Below, piece after piece: positions 32,977 through 44,738 of a stretch of DNA of 64,000 nucleotides (the first letter of the stretch is position 1; each line of letters opens with the position of its first letter). The notes below the pieces were generated by a model. That model was not told the DNA's origin. It did not search any database and saw nothing but the letters and a program-made list of their open reading frames with translations. This DNA comes from Hortaea werneckii (taxonomy: Eukaryota > Ascomycota > Dothideomycetes > Mycosphaerellales > Teratosphaeriaceae), in NCBI GenBank assembly GCA_037044905.1, contig JBAOKB010000077.1, forward strand, positions 372,001-436,000, given 5' to 3'. The position numbers and the translations under genes are program-made.

Positions 32977-35900
32977 TTATTGATCCACAACTTCCTTGAA
33001 CCTCAACACTGCATTCCCCATCAACAGCCCGTCCACTCCACTTGGCAAGTCTATAAGGGCGGGCTGGCGAGCACCATCATCCTGCGCAGAGTAGTCGCTA
33101 ATCAAGACCAATCCAGCTTCCTTGATGCTGTTCACCAAAGCCGGTACCAATTCCAAAAGCCGACTTGTGCACACGAGACCCATGAAGTTGTTTGATTGAG
33201 CGATCCGCACCGCCTCCTTGATAGACAGGGTTTGTCGACCACAGCTCTTCACCATAGTGTCTGGAGACGCCGATGCGCCTTCGCCGGCGCCAGTACGAGT
33301 AACGCCGAGCTCGTTGCACAGAAGAACCGGATCTATAAGATGTTAGTCACATTCGCAAGCTTGCGGCGAGGCAAAGGAATCTTTTGACTTACAGTTGGGC
33401 TGCTTCCAGTTCAACGCAGTGCATATGTCCGCATTGTAGCTCGAGAATAGGAAGCTTCTGAGCGGAGAATCTGAGCCCTCTCTCAGATGTGCCTTGCGTG
33501 TTCAAAGACAACCGTGAGCACGCTGTCGACAACAACGTTGATGTTTTGAGTCGGACCAAGCTGCAGCGCATCCTCCTCTTCACGCGTTGGATAGCACACA
33601 TGGATGTCCAGATGTAAGTCGGTCGGCAGCAGAGATAAAGCTTCTGCCAATGAGGTGTATGATCGTGCGACTTGCCGCTGCGCAGAGGCCATTTCTCGCT
33701 GTCCATCGCCGAGCCTACTGCGCGCTGTATTATGCCCTTACCCCGACCAGCCTGGAGACCGGCGTTTGCGAACTCATCGTATGTCATCCTGCTGACAAGA
33801 TCGTTGCGACTGCTTGGAAGGGCCCAGTCACTATACAGGACAGGGACACCGTCTCTCGTGACTTGGACAAAAAGCCGCATGAAGTCACCAGAAAGGCTGC
33901 TCCCCGTGATCAGGTTGCTTGGGTGGTTTTCGTACTGGCTAGTCGCTTTCCAGTAGGTAGCGAAGTGCGTGATCTCCAACGGCATTCCGTGGAAAGGTGT
34001 AACGACCTGGAAGCGGAAATTGATTCTCCCGATCGCCCTCAGTCTTGGGTCAAATAGCTCGAGATGCCATCGACCTGAGCTGCTAGCCTTGCTAGTAAAG
34101 ACTCGACTGCTGGCTGCTGCTCTAGCGATGACCTTGCTGCCGAACGTCGGAAAGATGTCGAAGTCGATACTGAAAGCGTCCAGGTTTTCGATTTGAAAGC
34201 TGATATGCTTGAAGTCGTCTTGAACCGGCAGCGGTACATTACGTGGAATGAGATCGGATGACTTGGAGGAAATGGTAAGCCGAGCCGCAGGGTATTTACT
34301 GTCGCCATAGAACTCGATGGCATCGCTACCGAGGTCGTCAAAAGAAAGAAGGATGAAGGTCTTCGTGGTGTCGAGAAAATTGTGTCCGTAGCGACGAAGA
34401 GGAATGATAGGGGGAGGGAGGCTCAAAGATGGGATGTTTTCAGGGTCTGGACCTGAAGCCGGTGGCATTCCCGTCGTGAGAGTCGGTGGTTGAGCAGGAG
34501 GCATCTGAATCTCCATCGGGTCGCGCACTGGCATCTGCTCGGAGACTGCGCCTGCCTGCGCAAGCAGCTGCATACAGTCCAGGTGGCCTTCCCAAGCGGC
34601 ATAGTACACCGCGGAGAGATCTTTCTCGTCGGCCGCATTCGCTTTGACACCGAACTCAAGAAGTTGTTGCAGGCAGTGAAGATGACCCTCGCTGGCTGCG
34701 TGGAAGATTGGCGTCCAAGAGTACAGCTTATCAGGTTGATCCATATCCACTCCATATGCTTTGAGCATGACCAGGATCCTCTTGTCGCCACCAAAGCGGG
34801 AAACCAAGTGCTGTGGGTATAAGCCTTCGGCGTCAGGTAGCATCTTCGGATGGTACCGCAAGATCTGCTCAACGATTTCCACTGTTCCATATTGACATGC
34901 CAGGTTCAGCGGTATATGTACATTATCTTCGGTTGGATTGACGACCGCGCCAAGCTGGAGCATGGCTGCAACGCTCGCCGTTTGTGCATGCACGATTGCA
35001 TGAATAAGCGGCGTGAAATTATCCAAGTCATTCATGTCTACGGTGTCTGGAGCAGCAGCTGCCAGTGTGCGTATCATATCAACTCGTCCATGCATGCAGG
35101 CATAATGCAGAGGTAGTCGGCCATACACATCCGGAGCGTGGATATTTGCTCCGTGCAAAAGAGCTGCAGTCAGCACTCCGGTGCTGTCACCTACCGCCGC
35201 TTCGTGGATACAATTTCTCTCATTGATCTCGTCCGAGTAATTGTAGTCGATGGCTCCAGTATCGTAAAGGACCTTTTGGGCTTCCAGGCTGGCGGTAGTC
35301 ACACTGTTCAAGAAGATCCGGCTTATACGCTCTGTGGACTCCTCGCTGTTCAATGTGCGGGTCGCCCATTCCCTCACCAGTACGGTATTCCCAGCATTGA
35401 TTGCTTGTAAAACTTGCGTCTCAACCTCCTCGTCCTGCCCAGCTGGCGTGACTTTGTTCTCCAGCTCTACAGCTGGGGTGTAGGAAAGCTTTTCGCCCTC
35501 GGCCCATGCTTGCAGCTCTAACAGTCCTGTAGTCGCCTGATCAGAAAGGTCGCTGATGACGTCCCGATTGAAGCATGGCTGGACATCAACAGCCCTTGAG
35601 AGGTATAACTCTTTTGTACGAGACTATCACACAGTCAGCCAATCGAATAAACAGGAGTCCCGGTGGTGGGGCTTAAGCACCTTTGACGTTTTGTCCCACT
35701 GTCACAAGTTAGCGAGGAAGCCAGGCGCAAGCAGGAGGATGGTAATGCCAGACCTTTTTCAAGATTTTTGAGAATGCAGTCTGATTGACTTCGACAAACT
35801 GCTGGAGTTTGTCCAGGTCACTACTAAATAAACGAAATCCTTCGTTGAGCGTGACATAGCTTGAAGAGAGCTTGGTGGCCGGGGTGTTACGAGATTGGAG

Positions 35901-36392
35901 CGCACGCTTCTTGTCCAGTAGCGTTCTGAGACGGAGTTTGAGCTGATGCGAGTCAGCCTACCTGGTTCTGCTTGCGCCTCCTTCAACGACTTCATCACAT
36001 ACCTCGGCCTCTTTCTGTAAGTAGAAGGTGTTTACCTTCTCAATCTCCCTGTCAAGGCGGAAGAAGAAGGTCGCTCTGTTTGCCTGAAGCGCTGATTGTG
36101 ACTCCCCTAAAAGCTGGCCCGAATCGGAAACTTGCTGGGGTGGCAATATGGGAGTTGCGCTCAGCTTCTTGATGAGCTGATATGGGCGTGAGCTTTCGAA
36201 CAACCGTGACCTATCGCTAAGTTGTCTTCCTACCTTCTTGAGCGCTTTATAATCGACAAAGCTGGCGGCATATTCGGGTATGTCAAGTTGCCGTTTCTGT
36301 ATGTGCTTGCCGAACTTCCTACGAGGCAATCAGCGCGGTGATCTCCAAGATACTAATTCTCTTCCGAGAATGACCGTTTCGGCAACGTACAT
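32977..36392 (-). CDS. PHO81: PHO81-type CDK inhibitor (SPX-ankyrin-GDPD) with two frame breaks
   Basis: Seven exons: 36392-36391 (AT only), 36318-36234, 36176-36003, 35942-35754, 35698-35681 (18 nt), 35623-33393 and 33332-32977; about 1018 aa. Pho81 inhibits the Pho80-Pho85 kinase when phosphate is scarce. The N-terminal SPX domain reads KFGKHIQKRQLDIPEYAASF, with KALKK joined to LIKKLSATP. The middle has about six ankyrin repeats (for example DVYGRLPLHYACMHGRVDMI and LYSWTPIFHAASEGHLHCLQ). The C-terminus is GDPD-like (LNWKQPNYPVLLCNELG, IKEAVRIAQSNNFMGLVC, LPSGVDGLLMGNAVLRFKEV). The start codon itself is split by intron 1 (AT/GTACGT...TAG/G). One base is missing near 33693 (A run, before MASAQRQVARSY) and one near 33489 (after FEHAR). 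Adding both makes the spliced length 3057, divisible by three. Confidence 0.93.
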
Positions 36393-37048
36393 GCTGACGG
36401 TAGAGAGGGTCCAAGGAACCAACCCTGGAGCTCCTCAACGCGGGATGGCTTCAATAACAGGGTAGTATGTCCTAATGGCTGCAGGTAGGGAAGGATTCTC
36501 GATGGAACCGAATGAACAGAGCTGCCGACATTATCCCAAACTGCCGTACCACGTGAAACAATGGGTGAAGCCTTTTCTTTCACGAGCTGAGCGCCATTGT
36601 TCGTCGAGCTCTATGCGGGTTGTGTTGTTTCCAGCAAGCTTCAAGAACGCGATCACCGCCGAGCAAAGGTTCACCGAGCTGACCAAGACCAACCGCCCCA
36701 CACTGTCTGTTCAAACCTTCTTTATCGTCATCCGCCGCATGTGCGCCTGCAAATCTCCGGTGCGCCCGCAAGTGAAAGTCGCAGTCTCACGGCCAGCAAA
36801 GGCGAAGAGGCCTCTTGCAGAATGCACATAAAGCACGTGTCCGGACGAGTGCATGTCATTTGGTACGGCGTAGCAAACCGGCACTAATGCACGTTATCGC
36901 GGGTAAACACGACTTTGCGATAGGAAAGGCCGAAGATTAGGAATAACTTCCGTTGCGCGACCACCATTTGCCAACCTTGGAATGAAGAGATACTATGACT
37001 TCAATTGCTCTAACTATACTACGACCTGTCATCTCATGACATACACTG
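36393..37048. other. Gap upstream of PHO81
   Basis: This 656-bp gap has no supported gene. It should contain the PHO81 promoter and the 3' end of the AXL2-like gene. I could not pick out a phosphate-response element with confidence. Confidence 0.4.
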
Positions 37049-40000
37049 CTACAGAAACGCAGGCCCACTGACATCCGACCGCACAGTGCTAACTTTGCTC
37101 GCCGGAGGAGCCTTGGGCACCAAACCAGCACTTCCAATGTCCACCTCCGTTGCACCCTCACCCATATCAATGTCATCCCACTTCTCACTACCAGCTTGAG
37201 TGTCTGTCTCTGTTCCTGTTTCAGCCTTGAGGCTGCTAAGCCTTTGAACCTTTTCCACGCTGATAGGCCGCTTGGAATTGGTATGCACTAGGCGAGGTCT
37301 TTCCGAGCGAGCTCGAGTGATGCTGTCAGTGCTCACGAGGCTCAGTGGCTCACTGAGTCTGCTCTTCTTTGACACTGCTGAGCGCGGAGACGTCTTCCCT
37401 TGGACTCGTAAAGGATTGCGATCAGGTATGGGTACCGCGACAGCAGTTGCGAGCGGCGAGGAAGATGGCTGCCTGCGACTCACCCGTTGCTTCCGTTTTT
37501 GCCGTAGGGCTTCTATGCTGCTCGGACTACCACTCGTTTTCCTTGCGCCTGAGGCTCGACGTGAAGCTATAGAAGCTGGGGGTGGCGTAGGTGATGCTTC
37601 ACCAGGCAGCACAAAATTTCGCTGATGCCTCGGCAAGGCAAGTTGTGCCTGGAGATCCTCATTGGATGACTCGTCTGTGGTCCAGTCTTCCGAGGTGTCC
37701 GCCGCCCTCTCATCGTCAGCGCCTAGCGTTGAGCATGTCACAGTCTTGGGAAATCCTGGAGCGAACGTGGACCGCAGCCTCTGGCTCAACCTTTTCGATC
37801 CTCTGCCCTGCGAACGTTGAGGCTCCAAGGACGAAGAAGCGGAATATGAGGCTAGCAGGTCTTTCGACCCTCTTGATCGTCGCACGCTTCCAGCAGAAGA
37901 CGGAGCGTTCGAGGTATGACCACTCTGCTTCGACGACGGTGCCCGCGAGCCGTGCGCGAAAAGCGGACTTTGTAAGTAATTAGTGCTGGCCCGATTCGCG
38001 ATGAAGGACTTGATGAAGGACTCGCGCTTATCCTTCATTGACCTCTGATCCGCTACACTATCGCTACGACCGACGAGTCTAATGCTCTTGTGCTTTTCTT
38101 CGTCTTCAGACATCGATTTCGACATCGGCAACGTAGTCAGAGTCGGAGGCCTTGGAAAGTCCGACGCCTTGGTCGAGAGCAAGCTGGTACCTCTTGTGCT
38201 CAAAGAAGCCTGGCTGCTTCTGTCCATGGCTGCTGTGAAACCGAAGCTACTCGCGCCTCTCCTATGGCTGCGGCTGTTCTTTGAGCTGTGGCGCGGCATC
38301 AATAATCCCCCAGCGTGGATGCCCAACCCTGCGCTAGCTCCACCCTGAGACTGGCCACGCTTCCGCTCTCGCAAACGCCTCATGGCCCGCTTCGTTGGCG
38401 ATGTCTGGGATTCTTGTCTTGAATCCCTAGCCATTTCCGTGGGCACGGAGAAGCTGTCATGCGGCGTGTGCACGGCCGACGCATCTGCTCCCCACTCTGG
38501 TATATTGCTATCTGCCCTTATGGCATCTTCCCCATTGCCGATAGACGATGCTAGGCTGCGGAGGGACAATCGGCTGAGCCATTTCGACCTCCGATTGCTA
38601 GTTCGCGGTGGCAGTTCAAGCGCTATCTGCGGCGGAGGCTCAGAAGCCCGCCCTGCCTCCTGACCCTGCATTCCATCTCCCTTTTCGACGTCTCCATGTT
38701 CCCATGTCGGTGCCATCAACCCCGCGGTGCCAGAATCAACAATTGGCCGCGAGATATTCTGCTTTGTAGGCGTAGCATGGCGTTCATAGCCGTCCCGTTG
38801 TTTTCTTCTACGGCAGCAGAGAACCAAGTAGGCGATCAGGAACAACGCAGCAAGGAAACTGAGAATGGCGATAGTGGCAACAACGCCGCCTGACAGGCTG
38901 TGGTCTGTGGTGCTTTCCTGCACTGTATCGGACGATGGAGTTGAAGTTTGAGAGGGAATTGCGCGTGTTGCTAAGGGTGTTGAAGTCGGCGTCTCGGCAG
39001 CTTTGATGTCGATGATGAAGTTCTGTGTCTGACCTTCCGCGAAGTCAGGGCCTTCAACCTCCAACCTCATGCTAAGCTGAGTCGCGGATGCGTTCTCAGG
39101 TACAGTCCCACTTAGCTCGCGAGATGAATCAAAATGTAGCCACTCAGCTGAGCCTGGTACCTTCACGGTAACATTAGATAATCAATGGAAAACAGTGAGT
39201 CCGGAAAGCGGTATTCAAAAGGGTGTCCAGGCAAAGCCGTGAGTGTTCCGATCGCCCCAGCAAAGACGGAACCGGTGTCCTGCCTCGAAAGAGTGACCAA
39301 TGCTGTCGCGTTATAGCCATCGCGATCAGTGGCCGATACGGTAATGGTCTCCTCTTCTGCGCCGTCAGGGACTGTGCCACTCAGGACCAAGTTAGAGGCA
39401 TCAAAACTCAGCCATTCCGGCAGCTCAGAAGTTGATACACTTGCAAGGCCCTCAACATCCACAGCTTGTCCATCGCGGAATAAATCGTGCTGTAAAGAGT
39501 CGAACCGCAACTGCATACCATCAGTGATGTTGACTGTCTGCTTGCCCGGCACGAATGCAAGTCGCTGTGTTCCAATAGCGATCGTGAATGATGCGGTGGT
39601 GCCGGCAAAGCCTTCAACGTCTGAAGCGATGAGGTCGACGTCCCATGACTGCGGAAAGGAGCTCAGGGTAGGCGCGACGCCGGAAACGCTAGCTCTTTAC
39701 CATCGAACGACAACCATGAGGGAAGAGGAGTGTGATCGGTAAGAGTGGCGTAATAGTAGAGCTGGCGTTGGACTATGTCGATGAACGAGCTTTGTCGGAA
39801 GTTGAACAAGAAAGGGTTGGAAGGCAACAAGGTCACCACCGGTGGTTGGCTACTCGATAAATTCGCGGTAGTGGCGAGCTGTTGACTGATATCGCCTTCA
39901 AGCTGCGGAGCTGCATCCGGGACACGACAAGAGTACAGGCCATATGAGCAGCACCGGTATCATCAGCTGCCGTGAGAGTAAACGTGCTCGCGCCAACGTC

Positions 40001-40270
40001 GCTTTGAGTCGGGGTGCCCATCAATGTGCGCGTCGACCCGTCTACCGTTAGCCATGCAGGCTGAGCTGAAAGGCTGTAAACAAAACTCTTGTCTTGCGGT
40101 GCAAAGGTCGAGGAGGAGAGTTGAAAGAGATATGGGCGACCGACTCGGGCGACTGTCGGGACCTGCGAGTTGAAGGGAAAGTATATGCCGGGCACTGCGT
40201 TCACAGTTGAAGCTAAGCAGAGGGCAGACAGGATCGCGGCGCAGCTTGTTCTCGGCTTGACAGACTCCAT
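37049..40270 (-). CDS. AXL2: AXL2-like cadherin-fold plasma-membrane protein with three frame breaks
   Basis: One exon; about 1074 aa after correction. The signal peptide (TSCAAILSALCLASTVNA) is followed by dystroglycan-type cadherin-like modules: VYSLSAQPAWLTVDGSTRTLMGTP, then LPSWLSFDGKELAF, LPEWLSFDASNLVLSGTVP and AEWLHFDSSRELSGTVP. One TM helix, GGVVATIAILSFLAALFLIAYL, is encoded at 38890-38816 and is followed by CCRRRKQR. The cytoplasmic tail of about 590 residues is Ser/Arg-rich. In yeast, Axl2 marks the axial bud site; filamentous homologues affect septation and conidiation. Single-base losses are needed near 39918 (G run), 39685 (T run) and 39175, consistent with a total of 3225 nt. 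The start at 40270 places the signal peptide at the very N-terminus. Confidence 0.87.
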
Positions 40271-41020
40271 CTTTCTATAATTCGACTCCTGCCAATCTGC
40301 ATAAAGCTCCTCACAGCTACCCACAACCCATCTGATGGCCTTGAGACCCTGAAACAACAATGCCGCCGCCGAAGCATAATAAGAGAAAGGACGCAGATGT
40401 AATCAGTGAAGACACAGAACGCGCTGCGCGTAAAGAGAATGCGTCCTTGCGCGTTGTGGCTTGACAAGAATGAGGGCTTCGTGTAGCAAGGGATAATGGA
40501 AGGAACTTTCTCCGCCAAGCCAGATCAAGGAACCTCGAACGTTGGTCAGTTGCAACGTAATAAGGAAAAATCATTTTCAACAATCTGCATTTTCGTCGAT
40601 GATGAATGGCCATCGTTGGAATTATATGAGGGATTAGTGGTCGAAAGCGGTATCAAAATTGAATGAGCGAAATCTTGTCTGACGACTTGTCAGTTTCAAC
40701 AGCCTTGATATCCTGCCATGAGCAGCTCCAAGGTCCTGCATCTTGACTCCCAACAGTGCAATCACTTATTGCACATAAGCACTCACATCGCGCTGGGAGC
40801 CAGTAGAGACATTCAAGTCCTTTCCATGTCAGCTAGGAAGCGTAAAAGCAGCCGCGCGTCCAGTCCCATGCGACGTGTATGCTATGATACGATTCGTGGC
40901 GAACCATCCTATGCTCTCGCGACATGCGAAGCCGTACTTCCACAGTGCTGCGTCACCACGCTTCCAAGATGTCTTGCCACTATCCCTTTGAGACGACTCG
41001 CATGATCTGCAGGGCACGTT
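40271..41020. other. Gap upstream of the AXL2-like gene
   Basis: This 750-bp stretch has no supported gene. It contains the AXL2-like promoter and the 3' end of the four-TM gene. Confidence 0.45.
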
Positions 41021-41608
41021 TCAAGCGCCTTTGTAGTCGTACATCCTCATCCTCAGCTCTTCAATATCCACTGGCGCCAACAATTGCCTTGCTATCATGG
41101 TCAAAGCCATGACGATACTGGGTAGAGCCTCCCTCCAAGCCTCCTCAAGCGCTCTATGCTTCCAACTCGCTCCACTCGCTAGCAACAGTATTCCAGCCAA
41201 TGCAGCATTCAGGTAGACGAGGTACTTATCCACTGGCCCCGAGGCTGCATCTATCTTGTAAAGCGGAATCTTGCCCTTCCTCTCCGGACGCTGCACAGGC
41301 ATGAAGAGCAGGATGTAAGCCGTACACAGCACGCTGCTCAGGCTGAGGATGGTAAGGAGTACTTGCTGAGCAGAGCGGGCGTTAAAGACCAAGGTGTAAA
41401 GAAAGAAGAGGGCAGCGGTCAAGGGGATGGAAAGGAATGCTTTGCGATAAAAGTCCGTTTTGGCGGCATCTTGGTCCTGGAGCGATGAGATGAGCTGCTC
41501 TTGGTGCTCCTCGTCAAGGTCGTCAGGCTCGGAGTCGGACTCGGAAGGGTAGTGGAAGGTGCGACGAAGACGCGTAGATGCTGAAGCTGCAGAAGAAGTG
41601 GTGGCCAT
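41021..41608 (-). CDS. Small four-TM membrane protein, conserved-type hypothetical
   Basis: This 195-aa single-exon protein has four hydrophobic helices: FLSIPLTAALFFLYTLVF, VLLTILSLSSVLCTAYILLF, YLVYLNAALAGILLLASGA and LPSIVMALTMIARQLLAP. The N-terminal 50 residues are cytosolic-type and acidic (SESDSEPDDLDEEHQEQ). The short loop PVQRPERKGKIPLYKID is basic. The C-terminus ends VDIEELRMRMYDYKGA. There is no signal peptide apart from the first helix. I do not recognise the family by name; an endomembrane location is inferred. It is divergent from the FAD protein with 393 bp between starts. No frame break. Confidence 0.72.
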   Translation of the reverse strand: MATTSSAASASTRLRRTFHYPSESDSEPDDLDEEHQEQLISSLQDQDAAKTDFYRKAFLSIPLTAALFFLYTLVFNARSAQQVLLTILSLSSVLCTAYILLFMPVQRPERKGKIPLYKIDAASGPVDKYLVYLNAALAGILLLASGASWKHRALEEAWREALPSIVMALTMIARQLLAPVDIEELRMRMYDYKGA

Positions 41609-42001
41609 TATACCGAGTAGTCCTCTCTAGATCGCGTCCGGCAGTCTGATCGCAAAGACTGCGACGCCTCCGACGCGTTGGACAAGTTGCACGCGCCGAT
41701 CCTCGTGACGTAGCTGCCGGATCCAGCACTAGCGCGATCGGATCGCCAACTTTATCTGCTTTCCGCAACATTCCGAGCATCATCCCGGCTGGCAACCATG
41801 CCGTTTTGGGGGACAATGACACAATGACCCAGTCCATCTTCAAAGGTTGACAGTTGACGATGATGCGTGGAGGTGTCGTGGGCGTGAGACACGCGGTGAG
41901 GTTTTCTTTGCCCTCCTGCGCTCCTCTTCACCAGTGCAAATCGCGCCCTGCACCACAACAAGGGCGCTCTACGTGCAAGAGAGCTGCTGCAGAGACGTGC
42001 G
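41609..42001. promoter_or_regulatory. Divergent upstream region of the four-TM and FAD genes
   Basis: Two outward-facing genes share this 393-bp region, so it should hold both promoters. I could not identify a specific motif. Confidence 0.45.
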
Positions 42002-43923
42002 ATGAGTGCTGAAGGAAGCAACGGAAACAGACCACTGCCGCAGTCAAACGGATCGCAAACCCGTTTCAACATGGCCAAAGGGGTTGAAGAGAATGGCGGC
42101 GAGAGGCGTAAGCGCGTCCTCGTCGTCGGCGCAGGTGCAGCAGGTAAGCAAGCCTAGTCGTGTCCATCGCCAACAATGGGCTCTAATGTGGTGCTGTGGT
42201 ACCACACAACACGCTGGGATCATCGCTAACTGTGCTTCGCTCTCCAGGCATGTCATGCGCCCATCATCTTGCCGCTCATCCCTCGAAATTCGATGTCACT
42301 CTGGTTGATGCGGTCGACTACTGTGGCGGCCAAGCATACTCCATCCCGCTCGACAAGAGCAAGACTGGCGCCTCATGGCTAAATCAAGGTGTGCAGGGAG
42401 GCGCATACATCTTTCACCACACGATGACCATGTTTGCACGTAACGGGTACCAGGCCGACCCTGTCAACCTCCAAGTCAGCTTTGGGAAAGATGAGCACTT
42501 CTGGACCAACGTTTACCCCACAAAACTTCTGGCAAAGCACGCAAACGAAGTCAAGCGCTTCTTCACCATGATCAAGGTCGTGAGGATGTTCGAGGTTCTT
42601 TTTGCTCTGCTGCCAATCAAATATTTGGTCAAGATGTGGCGCTTCAGTGAAGAGTTTGCCAACATTGTGGCTCTTCCCATGATCGCCTTGTTTTTGGGAA
42701 CTGGCAATTACGCGCCTGAGGTTCCAACAATGGTCCTTGAGCGCCTTTGCACCAGTCCGACCTACGGAATGTGGTATCCGCCGGACAAGAACAGCGTAGC
42801 GAGTAATCTTCCGCCTATGGTCGTGTTTCCTAACTTCAGCGAATTCTACGATACCTGGCGCAAGAACCTTATCAAGCAGGGTGTGAAGGTTCGTCTTTCG
42901 ACAGAGGTCACGCGCGTAACACGGAGAGACAAGAATGGTGTCCATGTAAAGATCATCTCCCGTACGCCAGTCAAAGACGGCCACAACCCAGACTCTGCCT
43001 GGGTTCCCAACAATGTCGAAGGTTCCAAGGCCGACCCCAACGCCGTCGAGACAACAGAAGAGTACGACGAGATCGTCCTGTGTGTCCTGACCGATACCGC
43101 CAAACGCCTTCTCTCCAAGACCATTACCGGTCTCGAGTCCAAAGTTCTCGGCTCTGCCAAGTTCGCCAACGACATCACAGTTACGCACCAGGACACCGAG
43201 TACATGAAGCGACATTACGAGAACTTCTACTCTGAAGACCTCGCCGTCCGCGAAATCAACGGGCAGGACGCCTCCTCCCGGTGCGATTACGGCAAGGAGA
43301 ACTTCAAGCCCATGTACCTCATCCGCATGTATCCCAAAGACCTCACCAAGCTTGAAATGTGCTTCGACTGCACCAACTACCAAGCCCAGTTCCCACCCAA
43401 GGTCCCCTTCGAGAACCACGTCTTCCAGACCATCTTCCTGAACAAGGAGCGCGACTCCCACCTGTGGACTCTGGACGAAATTGACGAGAGCAAGATCATC
43501 CGGAAGGACTGGTGGCACCAGCTCTGCCACAGCTGGACCCACTACGCCTTCGTGGTCCCCTGGATGTGGCTGCTCCAAGGCAAACGACACACGCGCTGGG
43601 CCGCCAGCTGGACCATGGTCAACGCCCACGAAGTCGCGTGTATGAGTGGAATCGCTGCGGCCGTCGATCTAGGCGCGGACTACCCAGAGGATCTTGAAAG
43701 GGACAAATTTGCTTTCTTGGCGTTCAGATTGTATTATTTGCTGGTCTACGGACGTTGGTATAAGAGGCGGGCGACGAAGGTGAGCAAGGAAGGTCAAGGC
43801 GCCAGCTGGGCTACTGGGAACGAATATGGCTCCGTCTATGCGGGACCGGGTGTGAACTCGACGGAGGAGAGGCGGATGTGGAGGGAAGACGTCAAGCTTG
43901 GGAGGAGCTTGCAGAAGATGTAA
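42002..43923 (+). CDS. FAD-dependent oxidoreductase with N-terminal Rossmann motif
   Basis: Exons 42002-42143 and 42248-43923 (104-nt intron, GTAAGC donor, phase 1) give 605 aa. The dinucleotide-binding loop reads VLVVGAGAAGMSCAHHLAAH and continues to VTLVDAVDYCGGQAYS, as in flavin amine oxidase-like and prenylcysteine-oxidase-like proteins. Other landmarks are GASWLNQGVQGGAYIFHHTM, LPPMVVFPNFSEFYDTWRKN, EYDEIVLCVLTDTAKRLL and WTMVNAHEVACMSGIAAAVDLG near the C-terminus, which likely completes the FAD site. A hydrophobic stretch, WTHYAFVVPWMWLLQG, may associate with membrane. The substrate is unknown. The frame is perfectly open. The 416-codon antisense frame at 42379-43629 is a codon-usage shadow. 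Confidence 0.85.
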
Positions 43924-44050
43924 TCTACGATTCAATTCGATCACAGGTGTGTTGAGATTTTCGACGACGCACAAAAAGCCCTTTGAAGGAAAAATGCAAA
44001 CAGACCAATTGAGAGGTTCAAGGACGTGCAAGAGATTATCAGTAGGTGCA

Positions 44051-44738
44051 CTACAGAACCTGATAAGCATCATATATCACCTGAGTCCCGCTGCGTCCCG
44101 AGCTAGCAATGAAGACACCATCGTTTACCCAACTGTACCTAGGATCCCCAGCTTTCCAGCGTAAGATTCAAACGCATCCGGAACTGATCAGGCGTAATAC
44201 TTTTATCTTCACCAAGCTTCTCAAGCACAGAGCGCTTGCCTGTCCTGGTACCGGTCGTCTGGATATAGATAATAGCTCCATCGTGCGTCTGGAGATTGTA
44301 CCGGGTGTTGAGGTGCGCGGTTTGGATATCGTCGTGATCTTGCACGATCTCCCAATCTAGTGGTGAGCGCATCAGTATGAGGGATAAGGGGAGGCAAAAA
44401 ATTGCTGAATTGGGGAGGTTGGATCATACCGCCACCTCCTGGTAATATCGTTCCTCGCATCCGAGGGCCCTCGAAACGTCCGCCTTTGAACTGAGACAGT
44501 GTCAGGGATGTCTGATTTATGATGTGATTGGGAGGGGGTGTTGCTCACTATCACTGTGCTCCGGTTTCCAAAGGGTCCTTGACCGATATGGTGAAAGTCT
44601 TCCATATCGCATTCGAGGTGAAAAAGGAATTGCAGGCTTGGTACTGGAAGCTGGTAATCAGGTCGTGTCCATTGAGTGGCATTTAGAGAGTTGATAGGGT
44701 GGAGGTTCGATGGTGCCCGGTTTCGTTGGAGAAGCCAT
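44051..44738 (-). CDS. DUF3237-family protein with two probable frame breaks
   Basis: Exons 44738-44549, 44490-44430 and 44356-44051; introns of 58 and 73 nt with GTGAGC and GTATGA donors. The family pattern is clear: VPSLQFLFHLECDMEDFHHIGQGPFGNR, FKGGRFEGPRMRGTILPGGG, DWEIVQDHDDIQTAHLNTRY, and GAIIYIQTTGTRTG. DUF3237 proteins are small bacterial and fungal barrels of unknown function. The C-terminal YSWVNDGVFIASSGRSGTQV is reached only by changing frame near 44141. The N-terminus needs the ATG at 44738 and a frame change near 44661, because the open frame itself has no upstream ATG before the conserved core. Both changes look like one extra base (or two missing). They bring the length to 555 nt, about 184 aa. 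Confidence 0.72.

Noticed and set aside
42379..43629. A 416-codon minus-strand open frame opposite the FAD oxidoreductase gene
   Set aside because: It is entirely antisense to a gene with clear family motifs, has no domain of its own, and is the expected shadow of GC-biased codon use.
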